The notes under the pieces were generated by a model. It saw only the letters and a list, made by a program, of their open reading frames with translations, made no database searches and was not told the origin of the DNA. From the NCBI RefSeq assembly GCF_014395225.1, contig NZ_CP060723.1:4030001-4094000 (forward strand): a stretch of DNA of 64,000 bases. Direction: 5' to 3'. Source of the stretch: Pedobacter roseus (GTDB taxonomy: Bacteria > Bacteroidota > Bacteroidia > Sphingobacteriales > Sphingobacteriaceae). Shown here one piece after another: positions 1 through 8,478 of this stretch; position 1 is the stretch's first letter, and each line of letters begins with the position of its first letter. The position numbers and the translations under genes are program-made.

Positions 1-69
1 GCTGTCGCAAGAAACTAATGTGGTGGCCAATAAGCCAACTACAGCGATTGATAAAATCTTGTATTTCAT
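1..69 (-). CDS. Lipoprotein, N-terminal fragment (runs off window)
   Basis: Only the first 23 codons are inside the window, reading leftward from an ATG at 69. They encode a basic start (MKYK), a hydrophobic stretch and a lipobox LVSC with the cysteine near residue 21, followed by Asp-Ser. This is a typical Bacteroidota lipoprotein signal peptide. The mature domain lies outside the window, so function cannot be assigned. Confidence 0.7.
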   Translation of the reverse strand, partial: MKYKILSIAVVGLLATTLVSCDS

Positions 70-117
70 TTTGATTTGGTTTTAGCCCGAAGATGACTAA
101 ATATTGTGCCAAATCAC

Positions 118-146
118 AAAAAATCCGGTTAAATACTCAACCGGAT
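118..146 (-). terminator. Rho-independent terminator after the pseudouridine synthase gene
   Basis: On the minus strand an 8-bp stem (ATCCGGTT paired with AACCGGAT, 8-nt loop) is followed directly by a run of six T. It begins about 34 bases after the stop codon of the leftward RluA-family gene and separates it from the lipoprotein gene at the window edge. Confidence 0.75.
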
Positions 147-179
147 CTCCTTTAATACTTAATGTATAGTGATTACTAC

Positions 180-866
180 TTATAAATCTTCAAAACGTTC
201 CCAAAAACCATCAACAGGTAATTTGGCAAATATATTTACAGGTTCCTTTTTAACAGGATGTATAAACTGCAACCGGCGGGCATGTAAACAGATACTTCCT
301 TTTCTACTCCCCCGGGGATAACCATATTTGTTATCGCCCATAATTGGGCAGCCCATTGAGGATAGCTGCACCCTGATCTGGTGCGAACGGCCCGTTAAAG
401 GATCTACCTCCAACAGATAATAATCGCCTACTTTTGCCTTTACTTTATAAGAAAGCTCAGCCCGCTGACTTCCGGTAACTTCGGTATTATAGTAAGATAC
501 CACATTCTTTTGTGGATTTTTAACCAGCCAGTGGATCAAAGTAGCTGATTCTTTTTCGGGCTTGTTCTTTACCACCGCCCAATAGGTTTTCTTTACTTCC
601 CTGTTTTTAAAAACAGCATTCATCCTTTCTAAAGCCTTACTGGTTTTAGCGAATAAGATTACACCACTTACAGGCCTGTCTAAACGGTGCACCACCCCTA
701 AAAAAGCACCATTAGGTTTATTATATTTTTTAGCGATATACTTTTTTACCTGTTCATCCAAAGGCTCATCACCTGTTTCATCAACCTGTACAATATCACC
801 CGCCCTTTTATTAATGGCGATTAAATGATTGTCTTCAAAAAGGATATCGTTATCGGTAATGGGCAT
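180..866 (-). CDS. RluA-family RNA pseudouridine synthase
   Basis: Isomerises specific uridines of rRNA or tRNA to pseudouridine in the cytoplasm. The 228-residue protein is a bare catalytic domain without an S4 domain. The family's catalytic motif is HRLDRPVSG at 60-68, with Asp63 as the expected nucleophile. The later GRSHQIRVQL segment (about 160-169) is the usual RluA-family substrate-binding motif, followed by GDNKYG. The short form resembles the RluC/RluD-related or TruC-type enzymes of Bacteroidota, and the exact target base cannot be read from sequence. It is followed by a terminator and preceded by a low-complexity tract, so it is probably monocistronic. Confidence 0.9.
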   Translation of the reverse strand: MPITDNDILFEDNHLIAINKRAGDIVQVDETGDEPLDEQVKKYIAKKYNKPNGAFLGVVHRLDRPVSGVILFAKTSKALERMNAVFKNREVKKTYWAVVKNKPEKESATLIHWLVKNPQKNVVSYYNTEVTGSQRAELSYKVKAKVGDYYLLEVDPLTGRSHQIRVQLSSMGCPIMGDNKYGYPRGSRKGSICLHARRLQFIHPVKKEPVNIFAKLPVDGFWERFEDL

Positions 867-867
867 T

Positions 868-1015
868 GTAATGGTTAACTGGTTAATTGTTTAAATTGGT
901 TAACTGAAAATAGTGAGCTTTCAATTATTGAATGACTAAATTGTTAAAGCAAATTGCCTAATGGGAAAGTTTATTGGTTAATTGTTTAACTGATGAGCAA
1001 TTTCAGACTCATGAC
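868..1015. repeat. Low-complexity intergenic tract 1 (GGTTAATTG words)
   Basis: The gap between the pseudouridine synthase gene and panB is built from variants of the word GGTTAA(C/T)TG separated by short spacers such as TTTAAA, then related words (TTCAATTATTGAATG, GGTTAATTGTTTAACTG). No ORF or hairpin terminator is visible. The same vocabulary recurs at 34665-34860. Confidence 0.7.
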
Positions 1016-1831
1016 TTAATATTGTTCTTTCTCATTCGGAAAATCATTTCCCTTTACATCGCGGATATAAGATTGCGCTGCGCCCAAAATTTCGTCGTAA
1101 AGGTTAATGTACTGGCGTAAAAAGCGTGGCTTAAACCCTTTGGTTAAACCGATCATATCATTTACCACCAACACCTGGCCATCGCATGCCTGACCCGCGC
1201 CAATACCAATGGTTGGAATATGTAAACTTTCTGTAACTTCTTTACCTAAAGAAGCCGGGATTTTCTCCAATACAATTGCAAAACAACCTGCTGCCTGTAA
1301 AGCCAGAACATCAGATTTTAACTTATTTGCTTCTTCTTCTTCTTTTGCACGAACGGTATAGGTTCCGAATTTATAAATAGATTGAGGGGTTAAACCTAAG
1401 TGCCCCATTACAGGTATACCTGCAGTAATGATGCGCTGAACCGACTCGATAATTTCTTCGCCACCTTCTAATTTAACACCATGTGCACCCGATTCTTTCA
1501 TGATCCTGATTGCTGAGTTCAAAGCTTCCTTTGAATTTCCCTGATAAGAACCAAAAGGCAGATCGACTACCACAAAAGCACGTTTAACCGCTCTGATTAC
1601 AGATGCAGCATGGTAAATCATCTGATCAAGGGTAATAGGCAAAGTCGTTTCGTGACCAGCCATTACATTAGAAGCAGAATCGCCAACCAATAAAACGTCT
1701 AAACCTGCATCATCCAAAATGGTTGCCATTGAATAATCGTAGGCCGTTAGCATTGATATTTTTTCACCACGTTGTTTCATTTCCTGTAAAATGTGCGTAG
1801 TGATGCGTTTAATTTCTTTATGTACCGACAT
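1016..1831 (-). CDS. panB: 3-methyl-2-oxobutanoate hydroxymethyltransferase
   Basis: Catalyses the first committed step of pantothenate synthesis, transferring a hydroxymethyl group from methylene-tetrahydrofolate to 2-oxoisovalerate to give ketopantoate. The 271-residue length is normal for PanB. Diagnostic segments are [10 protein letters not shown] (27-36), the metal-binding [10 protein letters not shown] around 48-57, VVDLPFGSY around 89-97, VKLEGG near 119-124, [10 protein letters not shown] near 142-151 and [14 protein letters not shown] near 209-222. No other pantothenate gene is adjacent. It is divergent from carA, and the shared upstream region contains low-complexity tract 2. Confidence 0.96.
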   Translation of the reverse strand: MSVHKEIKRITTHILQEMKQRGEKISMLTAYDYSMATILDDAGLDVLLVGDSASNVMAGHETTLPITLDQMIYHAASVIRAVKRAFVVVDLPFGSYQGNSKEALNSAIRIMKESGAHGVKLEGGEEIIESVQRIITAGIPVMGHLGLTPQSIYKFGTYTVRAKEEEEANKLKSDVLALQAAGCFAIVLEKIPASLGKEVTESLHIPTIGIGAGQACDGQVLVVNDMIGLTKGFKPRFLRQYINLYDEILGAAQSYIRDVKGNDFPNEKEQY

Positions 1832-1871
1832 GGGATTTGTTTTGTGTTGCCAAAAGTATTGTTTTTTCTTT

Positions 1872-1958
1872 AAAAAGGTATAAGGTAAAAGGTTTAAGGA
1901 TTAGGGTGTGACATTCTATACCTTATACCCTACACCTTCAACCTTTACACCTTTTATT
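1872..1958. repeat. Low-complexity tract 2: purine arm plus complementary pyrimidine arm
   Basis: A purine-rich arm (AAGGTATAAGGTAAAAGG and variants, to about 1908) is followed after a short centre by a pyrimidine-rich arm (CCTTATACCCTACACCTTC and variants). The arms are roughly complementary, so the whole can fold as one long imperfect hairpin. It lies between the divergent panB and carA genes, just upstream of the carA promoter. Confidence 0.7.
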
Positions 1959-1969
1959 TGATTTTTCTC

Positions 1970-2000
1970 TTTACATTCCCAATCTTAAACCCTATCTTTG
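1970..2000 (+). promoter_or_regulatory. Predicted Bacteroidota-type promoter of carA
   Basis: A -33-like TTTA at 1970-1973 and a -7 element TATCTTTG at 1993-2000 are separated by 19 bases, matching the phylum consensus TTTG-N19-TAnnTTTG. The carA start lies about 119 bases downstream, leaving a 5' leader of roughly 110 bases. Confidence 0.55.
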
Positions 2001-2118
2001 TACCCCGAAATGGAAGGGATATATTCATCTTTTTTTGCACCCTGCAAATACGGCTTTAATGCCGAAAGCCATTCTTTTTTCAACTCTTTTTTAAATCAAA
2101 ATCCATATTGTAATTACC

Positions 2119-3231
2119 ATGACTAACTACACCAAGTTACCTGCGATTTTATTACTGGCCGATGGCACAGTTTTTTACGGCAAAGCGGCCGGAAAAATTG
2201 GAACCACTACTGGCGAAATTTGTTTTAATACCGGGATGACAGGTTACCAGGAAATTTTTACCGATCCAAGTTATTTTGGACAGATAATGGTTACTACCAA
2301 CGCCCATATTGGGAACTACGGTATCCACAAAGATGAAATCGAATCAGGTTCGATCAAAATTGCCGGTTTAGTGTGTAAAAATTACAACATCGTTTATAGC
2401 CGTAAAGAAGCAACAGAATCTATCCAGGATTATTTCCAAAATGATAATTTAGTTGCCATTTCGGATATCGACACCCGCGCATTAGTTCGCCACATCAGGG
2501 ATAAAGGCGCCATGAATGCCATTATTTCTTCAGAAATCACTGATTTAGAAGAATTGAAACAAAAACTGGCTGAAGTACCTTCAATGGAAGGCTTAGAACT
2601 TTCATCAAAAGTAAGTACAACAGAACCTTATTTCTATGGCAATCCTGAAGCGAGTTTAAAAGTAGCTGCTTTAGATTTAGGCATCAAGAAAAATATTTTG
2701 CGCAGTTTTGAAAACCGCGATATCTATGTTCAGGTTTTCCCGGCTAAAACTCCTTTTGCCGAAATGGAAAAATTCAGTCCGGATGGTTATTTTATTTCAA
2801 ACGGCCCTGGCGATCCATCGGTAATGCCTTATGCGGTAGAAACCATTAAAGATATATTAGCAGAAGACAAACCATTGTTCGGTATCTGTTTAGGTCACCA
2901 GTTATTGGCCGAAGCAAACGGTATCGGCACCATGAAAATGTTCAATGGTCACCGCGGATTAAACCACCCGGTTAAAAACATCATTAAAAATCACTGTGAA
3001 GTTACTTCACAGAACCACGGTTTTGGTGTAATTCCTGATGAGGTGAGAAACTCTGATAAAGTAGAAATTACGCACGTTAACCTGAACGATAAATCAATCG
3101 AAGGTATCCGTGTTAAAGGCAAAAAAGCATTCTCGGTTCAATACCACCCTGAGTCTTCTCCAGGCCCACACGATTCACGTTACTTATTCGACGATTTTGT
3201 TGAAGTAATGAAAGGCGAGTTAGTTTGGTAG
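2119..3231 (+). CDS. carA: Carbamoyl-phosphate synthase small (glutaminase) subunit
   Basis: Hydrolyses glutamine and channels ammonia to the large subunit CarB for carbamoyl phosphate, the precursor of arginine and pyrimidines. The 370-residue protein has the CPSase small-subunit N-domain and a C-terminal class I glutamine amidotransferase domain. Catalytic residues are Cys257 in FGICLGHQ and His343 and Glu345 in QYHPES. GPGDPS (about 229-234) is also typical. carB is not in the window, so the large subunit is encoded elsewhere or outside it. The gene stands alone between its own promoter and a downstream hairpin. Confidence 0.96.
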   Translation: MTNYTKLPAILLLADGTVFYGKAAGKIGTTTGEICFNTGMTGYQEIFTDPSYFGQIMVTTNAHIGNYGIHKDEIESGSIKIAGLVCKNYNIVYSRKEATESIQDYFQNDNLVAISDIDTRALVRHIRDKGAMNAIISSEITDLEELKQKLAEVPSMEGLELSSKVSTTEPYFYGNPEASLKVAALDLGIKKNILRSFENRDIYVQVFPAKTPFAEMEKFSPDGYFISNGPGDPSVMPYAVETIKDILAEDKPLFGICLGHQLLAEANGIGTMKMFNGHRGLNHPVKNIIKNHCEVTSQNHGFGVIPDEVRNSDKVEITHVNLNDKSIEGIRVKGKKAFSVQYHPESSPGPHDSRYLFDDFVEVMKGELVW

Positions 3232-3365
3232 ATTTGAGGTAGAAGGCCGGAAGGCAGAAGGTTTAGGGTGAAAGACTAAAGCTTAAAGACGAAGTCAGGT
3301 TGAGCTAGAAGGTTTGGGGCGAAAGCTTAAAAACCAATGACCAATGTACTAATGACCAATAAACA
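3232..3365. repeat. Low-complexity tract 3 (purine-rich words)
   Basis: Words such as GGTAGAAGGC, GGAAGGCAGAAGG, GGTTTAGGGTGAAAG and GGTTTGGGGCGAAAG recur, followed by ACCAATGACCAATGTACTAA. Only the purine-type arm is clear here. No gene is present. Confidence 0.6.
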
Positions 3366-3374
3366 GTAAAAACG

Positions 3375-3425
3375 ATCTGCGGATTTGCGGCAAAAATAAG
3401 CTGCTGATCCGCAGATTTCTTTTTT
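3375..3425 (+). terminator. Hairpin terminator after carA
   Basis: A 10-bp perfect stem (ATCTGCGGAT, 3375-3384, with ATCCGCAGAT, 3407-3416) is followed by a T-rich run from 3417. It sits about 140 bases after the carA stop codon. Confidence 0.65.
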
Positions 3426-3525
3426 CAAACTATTTCGCCTGCTCAAAACATCATTTTACCGACATTTTCGGCAATACCTGTTAAAATTCATTTTCAATTC
3501 ATTTAAAGCTCCTTACATTCGCAAT

Positions 3526-4290
3526 ATGGAAACAAAGAAAGCCATTATCAGCGTTAAAGACCTGGTAAAAAAGTACGATGATTTTGTGGCCGTTCAGGGC
3601 TTAAGTTTTGAAGTTTACGAAAACGAGATTTTTGGTTTGCTTGGCCCAAATGGCGCCGGAAAAACCACCACACTCGAAATTATTGAAACTTTAAGAGATA
3701 AAACTTCAGGAGAAATTATTGTTGATGGCTTTTCGGTTGACAAACAGGCACACAGCATTAAACAGATTATCGGCGTGCAGTTACAAGCCGCTGGTTATTA
3801 TCCAAATCTTAACCTGGTAGAACTGATCGAACTTTTTGCAGGTTTATATGGTGCCAACATCAAACCCATGGAAATGCTTGAAAAAGTAAATCTTCAGGAC
3901 AAGGCCAAAGCAAAATACAAAGCACTTTCGGGCGGACAAAAACAGCGTTTTTCCATCGCTACCACCCTGATTAACCAACCCAAAATCATTTTTCTTGATG
4001 AACCTACTACAGGTTTGGATCCTCAGGCCCGTAGAAATCTTTGGGACCTGATTACCGAAATCCGTGATGCAGGTACAACCGTGGTGATTACCACTCATTA
4101 TATGGACGAGGCTGAACAGCTCTGCGATCGCGTTGCTTTTGTAGAGCGCGGGCAGATCATCGCTTTGGATACTCCGGATAACCTGATTGATAAATTGGTA
4201 AGCAGTGGTTTTGAACGTAAAAAAGAAGTTAAAAAGGCTAATCTGGAAGATGTTTTCATTAACCTTACAGGCCAGGAATGGCGTGAATAG
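3526..4290 (+). CDS. ABC transporter ATP-binding protein (drug/export type)
   Basis: Cytoplasmic ATPase subunit of an ABC-2-type exporter. The 254-residue protein carries Walker A GPNGAGKTTT (about 40-49), signature LSGGQKQRF (about 135-143), Walker B IIFLDEP (about 155-161) and the switch segment TTHYMDEAEQLCD typical of the DrrA/CcmA-like drug and antibiotic exporter group. The C-terminal NLEDVFINLTG is the usual end of this subfamily. The partner permease starts 180 bases downstream and no terminator lies between, so the two probably form one transcript. The exported substrate is unknown. Confidence 0.92.
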   Translation: METKKAIISVKDLVKKYDDFVAVQGLSFEVYENEIFGLLGPNGAGKTTTLEIIETLRDKTSGEIIVDGFSVDKQAHSIKQIIGVQLQAAGYYPNLNLVELIELFAGLYGANIKPMEMLEKVNLQDKAKAKYKALSGGQKQRFSIATTLINQPKIIFLDEPTTGLDPQARRNLWDLITEIRDAGTTVVITTHYMDEAEQLCDRVAFVERGQIIALDTPDNLIDKLVSSGFERKKEVKKANLEDVFINLTGQEWRE

Positions 4291-4470
4291 TTTAAATTTC
4301 AAGATCTTTTGAAAAGCAAGTACAGCATTCCAATTAATGTTACTCCCGCTTTTCGTTGCAATCTTTTTGCAAATATTCATCAAGTAGTTAAAAGATACTC
4401 GGCAAAAAGGATTTACACTTCAATCGGGTTTAAAAACATGAAACAGTGCAACTATTAATCAAAATAGTAA

Positions 4471-5547
4471 ATGAAAAAATATAACAACCTTACAGCAACC
4501 CTAGCCCTTGCCAAAGCGAGTTTCCGGTCGATTATGCGAAGTCCTTCGGCAGTGGTTTTCACCCTTGCTTTCCCTTTGATATTTATCTTGGTTTTTGGCT
4601 TTTTGGGCGGCGGTGGAACACATATTGATGTGGGAGTAACACCTGGCTCAGATGTAAATAACCCGGTAATGGGTATGCTTGAAAAAACAGGTATGATCCG
4701 CCTGGTTAAAAATAAATCAAAAGCCGATTTTGATAAACTGTTAGAAAAAGGCAATGTTGATGCAATGATTGATGTACACAGAAAAGTAAATTCTGCTGCT
4801 TATTCGGTTAATGTTGTATATACCTCGGCATCAAGAGATAAAGGCGGCATTTTAAAATCAGTTTTAAACAACGTATTTTATGATAAAACCTTAAAGCCAA
4901 CCGTAGCAGAAATAAAAGAAAGTACTATAACTGGTCGTGAATATAAAACCATCGATTTTATCCTTCCAGGACAATTGGGTTTTTCATTGCTGAGCACAGG
5001 CGTTTTCGGAACAGCATTTGTTTTCTTAAGTCTGCGCCAAACTTTGGTAATTAAACGCTTTTTCGCTACACCCGTTAGGCGATCGAGTATTGTAATAGGC
5101 GAATGCCTTGCCCGTATTGGTTTTGCTTTAATAGGTGCTTTATTCATCATTTTAATCGGCCACTTCTTTTTTGGCTTTACACTCGTCCACGGGGCGCTCA
5201 CGGTCGTCAATATGCTTATACTGGCCACAATGGGTATTATCGTTTTTATGGGCTTTGGCTTTATTATCTCGGGCATTGCCAAAAACGAGAGCATGGTACC
5301 TCCAATATCCAATATTGTAACTTTACCACAGTTTTTACTTTCGGGCACATTCTTTTCAATAGAGGCTTTTCCAAGCTGGTTACAACCGATAAGCAGGGCC
5401 TTGCCCCTTACCTATTTAAACGATGCCATGCGCAAAGTAGCTTTCGAAGGTGTAGGCTTATGGGATGTTAAATTCCAGATTATGATCCTTTTACTTTGGG
5501 GATTAGGCATTTATGCTGTAGCCGTGAAGGTATTTAAGTGGGAATAA
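4471..5547 (+). CDS. ABC-2 type transporter permease
   Basis: Membrane subunit of the exporter whose ATPase is encoded upstream. The 358-residue protein has one N-terminal membrane helix (about 30-48, VVFTLAFPLIFILVFGFLGG), a large extracytoplasmic loop (about 50-165) and a block of about five helices from 170 to the end. This is the standard ABC-2 permease layout. The segment MVPPISNIVTLPQFLLSGTFF is the conserved pre-helix motif of the family. A terminator follows, so ATPase and permease appear to be the whole operon. Confidence 0.9.
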   Translation: MKKYNNLTATLALAKASFRSIMRSPSAVVFTLAFPLIFILVFGFLGGGGTHIDVGVTPGSDVNNPVMGMLEKTGMIRLVKNKSKADFDKLLEKGNVDAMIDVHRKVNSAAYSVNVVYTSASRDKGGILKSVLNNVFYDKTLKPTVAEIKESTITGREYKTIDFILPGQLGFSLLSTGVFGTAFVFLSLRQTLVIKRFFATPVRRSSIVIGECLARIGFALIGALFIILIGHFFFGFTLVHGALTVVNMLILATMGIIVFMGFGFIISGIAKNESMVPPISNIVTLPQFLLSGTFFSIEAFPSWLQPISRALPLTYLNDAMRKVAFEGVGLWDVKFQIMILLLWGLGIYAVAVKVFKWE

Positions 5548-5570
5548 CCAACATGATAAAAGAGAATTTA

Positions 5571-5601
5571 AAAGATAACTGATTGGTTATCTTTTTTTTT
5601 T
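5571..5601 (+). terminator. Rho-independent terminator after the ABC exporter
   Basis: A 9-bp stem (AAAGATAAC with GTTATCTTT, 6-nt loop) ends in an uninterrupted run of T. It closes the two-gene exporter operon. Confidence 0.85.
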
Positions 5602-5655
5602 AGAGAAGATTTTTAATATCGGATAGTATTACTTTTATATTTAACCGATAATTAG

Positions 5656-5663
5656 TACATTTG
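5656..5663 (+). promoter_or_regulatory. -7 promoter element abutting the Fic gene start
   Basis: TACATTTG matches TAnnTTTG exactly. A T-rich -33-like patch lies near 5633-5637. The element ends only three bases before the ATG at 5667, which implies a leaderless or near-leaderless mRNA, and it covers the in-frame TTG at 5661. Confidence 0.5.
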
Positions 5664-5666
5664 GGT

Positions 5667-6623
5667 ATGTGGGATTTTGATTTAGGGGATTTAGAAGAAC
5701 TACAACAACAAATAGATAGGTTGTACGATAAAAAGGCCAAATTGGAAAATTCGAGGCCCTTACACAATAGCGCCCTACACCGCATCAAAGAAGGCCTTAC
5801 CCTCGAGTGGACTTACAATTCCAACAGTATAGAAGGAAACACCCTAAGCCTAAAGGAAACCCAGATGGTTTTACAGGAAGGCATGACGGTTAAAGGCAAA
5901 TCGTTACGGGAGCATTTCGAAGCCTACAATCACGAAAAAGCAATCGATTACCTGTACACATTAATAAATAAAAACTACATATTAAGAAGCATTGATATCT
6001 TATCATTACACGGTTTGGTACTCCGGAGCATTGAAGATGATTACGCGGGCCGTTTAAGAAACGGTGGCGTACGTATTGTTGGCGCAAATTTTACGCCTCC
6101 TAATGCCAATAAGGTTTCTGATCTATTAGATCAGCTGATCACTTTTATTAACGATAATCCACTAAGGTTAAATGATATTGTATTGTCTACTATTTTCCAC
6201 CATAAACTGGTTTGGATCCATCCTTTTTTTGATGGTAATGGCCGTACAGTCAGGTTGGCCATGAACCTACTGCTCATGCGGAAAGGCTTCCCTCCTGCTA
6301 TTATCCTCAAAAATGACAGAAAGAAATACTACGAAGCACTTAACCAGGCCAATAAGGGTAAATACCATAAACTCTGTTTATTAATGCTGCAAGCTCTGGA
6401 GCGCTCGTTAAACATCTATATTAACGCATTACCTAACAATACTTACGGCGATTATGAACCAATCTCTCATATTGTTTCAGAACCCGATGTTCCTTATGGG
6501 CAGGAGTATGTGAGTTTATTGGCAAGGCAGGGCAAAATAGACGCCTACAAAGAAGGCAGGGATTGGCTTACTACAAAATCTGCAGTACAAAGCTACATTA
6601 AAACACGTAAGAGGAAACGTTAA
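5667..6623 (+). CDS. Fic-family protein (AMPylator-like) with C-terminal excisionase-like DNA-binding domain
   Basis: Fic enzymes transfer AMP or related groups from nucleotides to hydroxyl side chains. The 318-residue protein has an N-terminal coiled coil (about 5-28), an inhibitory helix of the S-x-x-E-G/N type (SIEGN at 54-58), the Fic core with the catalytic motif HPFFDGNGRT starting at 185, and a C-terminal segment from about 270. That segment (YGQEYVSLLARQGKIDAYKE, then WLTTKSAVQSYI) looks like the HTH of excisionase/MerR-type proteins. All Fic catalytic residues are present, so it should be active and self-inhibited. An in-frame TTG at 5661 is possible but falls in the -7 element, so I chose ATG 5667. 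It is monocistronic, and the HTH suggests autoregulation (inference). Confidence 0.88.
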   Translation: MWDFDLGDLEELQQQIDRLYDKKAKLENSRPLHNSALHRIKEGLTLEWTYNSNSIEGNTLSLKETQMVLQEGMTVKGKSLREHFEAYNHEKAIDYLYTLINKNYILRSIDILSLHGLVLRSIEDDYAGRLRNGGVRIVGANFTPPNANKVSDLLDQLITFINDNPLRLNDIVLSTIFHHKLVWIHPFFDGNGRTVRLAMNLLLMRKGFPPAIILKNDRKKYYEALNQANKGKYHKLCLLMLQALERSLNIYINALPNNTYGDYEPISHIVSEPDVPYGQEYVSLLARQGKIDAYKEGRDWLTTKSAVQSYIKTRKRKR

Positions 6624-6678
6624 CCTTTTTTAACTTTTTGACGGTTAACAATGACGTAATTTTACGGAAAAATATTTA

Positions 6679-7362
6679 ATGAAAAAATTGATCACCTTTT
6701 GCAGTATTTTATTGTTTGCCCTTACCTCAAAAGCGCAGTTTAAATTCCTCGCCAATAATAGCTCTAATCTATATAAGGCTAAAATTTTTGTCGATAAGTG
6801 CGAAAGCGGAACTTGCGATGGTAAAGCCACAATCATGATTTACGATAAGGCGACAGACCGTGAAATCGATACTTTTCATTCAGACGGTCTGGAGTTTGGC
6901 TTAACGGAAACACAAAATGCAAAACTGGGCTGGCTTGAATTAGGCAAATACCAAACGCCTTTAATTTTCGGTGATTTTAATTTCGACGGTCTTGAAGATC
7001 TTGCGATCAGAAATGGCAACAAAGGTGCTTATTCGAGCCCATCTTATGATATCTATCTGGCAGCAGCAGATAACAAGTTTCTAATAAACAACGAACTGAC
7101 TAAACTTGCCAGCGAAAACTTAGGAATGTTTGACGTAGATAAAAAATTAAAGCAGGTATCAATCCACCAAAAGGACGGATGCTGTTTTGATAAGACGATA
7201 AACTATAAATTTGACCCTAAAAAAGGGCTTTACGAGGATTCATCTGTAATTGAAGATTCGAGCATTGCCGACTATGTTACCGTAATTACCCAAAAACTGG
7301 TTGATGGCAAAATGAAAAGAACCGTTCAAAAATTTAAGATGAAAGATTATTATAATCAATAG
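6679..7362 (+). CDS. Secreted protein of unknown function with FG-GAP-like segment
   Basis: The 227-residue protein begins with a Sec signal peptide (MKKLITFCSILLFALTSKAQ, cleavage expected after SKA). The motif FGDFNFDGLEDLAIRNG near residues 94-110 looks like one calcium-binding FG-GAP blade, and YDIYLA follows. This layout resembles the XAC2610-type secreted proteins common in Bacteroidota, but I cannot assign an activity. Two nearby cysteine pairs (CESGTC near 48-53, CC near 168) could form disulfides. It follows Fic by 55 bases and may have its own promoter. Confidence 0.75.
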   Translation: MKKLITFCSILLFALTSKAQFKFLANNSSNLYKAKIFVDKCESGTCDGKATIMIYDKATDREIDTFHSDGLEFGLTETQNAKLGWLELGKYQTPLIFGDFNFDGLEDLAIRNGNKGAYSSPSYDIYLAAADNKFLINNELTKLASENLGMFDVDKKLKQVSIHQKDGCCFDKTINYKFDPKKGLYEDSSVIEDSSIADYVTVITQKLVDGKMKRTVQKFKMKDYYNQ

Positions 7363-7386
7363 CCGAGGTTAATAATATGCGTGATA

Positions 7387-7480
7387 GTCATTTTGAGCGA
7401 AGTGCAACGCAGCCGAGAAATCTATTAAGAGCACTTTTGATTTAGATCTCTCCATTTCGCTGCGCTTCAGTCGAGATGAC
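7387..7480. repeat. Palindromic dispersed element, family C, copy 1
   Basis: Starts GTCATTTTGAGCGAAGTGCA and ends GCTTCAGTCGAGATGAC. The ends are imperfect inverted repeats (GTCATTTTGAG / CTCGAGATGAC type). Two longer copies lie at 57743-57867 and 61161-61280. It sits between the convergent secreted-protein and TetR genes and may act as a bidirectional terminator. Confidence 0.8.
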
Positions 7481-7490
7481 GAATTTTTAT

Positions 7491-8066
7491 TTAAAGCGCT
7501 GCTTTTACCAAAAATGGCAATATCTCTTTCTGAAAGCTTACGAAGTTTTTACGCACATCTGAATCGCTTACCGAAGTAAATGCAAATGAAAATACGATGC
7601 TTTTACTGGCTTTAAGTAAAAATGCCAATCCTTCCCTTCTGGCCGGATTGTTCTTAAAGTTATCCAATTGCAGGTAAGCAGCCAATAACAAAGCCTCAAG
7701 CTGATCAGATAAGTGTTTCAAAAACTCCTGCGAGTTTGCATTTTCGCGCACAAAATCCCAGCCGATAAATTCGTTACAGGCCGTAAATGATAAACGGCTG
7801 GTTTTCATCACCAGGGCTTTTAAATGCTCTTCTTCTGAAGCGTAACTTACCTTATTGTTTAAAATCTCATGCAGGTTCTGATCCAGATAATCCATCAGGA
7901 TACTATCCAATACCTGCTCTTTACTTTCAAAATATTTATAAATCGTTGCTTTGGCAATGCGGGCCTTTTTTGCAATTTCGTTTACGCTGGTTTTATGATA
8001 ACCGTATTTTCTAAATAATTCTTTGGCAGCCTTTTTTACTGTTTCTTTTATTTTTTCAGCTTCCAT
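7491..8066 (-). CDS. TetR/AcrR-family transcriptional regulator
   Basis: DNA-binding repressor with an N-terminal HTH (about 8-55) containing the canonical SVNEIAKKARIAKATIYKYF at about 27-46, and an all-helical ligand-binding domain to residue 191. It is the last gene of a three-gene leftward run after pheS and the Rieske-like lipoprotein gene, starting one base after the lipoprotein gene's stop. It therefore probably shares the pheS transcript. No efflux genes are adjacent, so its target is unknown. Confidence 0.88.
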   Translation of the reverse strand: MEAEKIKETVKKAAKELFRKYGYHKTSVNEIAKKARIAKATIYKYFESKEQVLDSILMDYLDQNLHEILNNKVSYASEEEHLKALVMKTSRLSFTACNEFIGWDFVRENANSQEFLKHLSDQLEALLLAAYLQLDNFKNNPARREGLAFLLKASKSIVFSFAFTSVSDSDVRKNFVSFQKEILPFLVKAAL

Positions 8067-8067
8067 T

Positions 8068-8478
8068 TTAATTGCTTACGTGTAATAATGTATTGCCCTG
8101 TAACGAAATATTATATGCCCTTAAGCTTTTTTCGGCAGGTGCTTTTTGTGGACTACCATCAAGTAGCGAAAATTTCGCACCAGAGCAGGGATCGGTTGCG
8201 GTTACGCCGCTATCGTCAGGTGCTACTTTGCAAATCTTCTCAGGATTTACGGTACTGCAACGATCAAAAGCCGCAAAAGTACCAAGTGGTGTTTTAACAA
8301 TCAGTAATCCACCAACGCCAATGTTAGGCACCACCAGCACATTATTTACGGCTTTAATACTAAACTCGGTTAAAGTAACATTATAGTTTACCGGCACATC
8401 CGGGATGTAACCTTCATCTTTACCGCAGCCTGTGCTTAGTACCAGAACAAATAATATGCTGTATAAATATTTCATCAT
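8068..8478 (-). CDS. Rieske-fold-like lipoprotein lacking the cluster histidines
   Basis: The 136-residue protein has a lipoprotein signal (lipobox LSTGC, cysteine 18). Residues 58-128 follow the Rieske pattern. FDRCSTVNPEKICK at 71-84 and DPCSGAKFSLLDGSPQKAPA at 97-116 align in style with the two cluster-binding loops and the GxPxxP-like loop of Rieske proteins. The positions where the His ligands belong (CxH, CxxH) hold other residues (CST, CSGA), so a normal 2Fe-2S cluster is unlikely. The start overlaps the pheS stop (TAATG), indicating translational coupling. The role is unknown; the fold assignment is inference. Confidence 0.7.
   Translation of the reverse strand: MMKYLYSILFVLVLSTGCGKDEGYIPDVPVNYNVTLTEFSIKAVNNVLVVPNIGVGGLLIVKTPLGTFAAFDRCSTVNPEKICKVAPDDSGVTATDPCSGAKFSLLDGSPQKAPAEKSLRAYNISLQGNTLLHVSN

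Noticed and set aside
3844-4383. 179-codon minus-strand ORF opposite the ABC ATPase
   Set aside because: It lies antisense to a gene with clear Walker motifs and has no recognisable domain; it is a shadow frame.
5103-5471. 122-codon plus-strand ORF within the ABC permease gene
   Set aside because: It is an out-of-frame overlap inside a gene with clear membrane helices.
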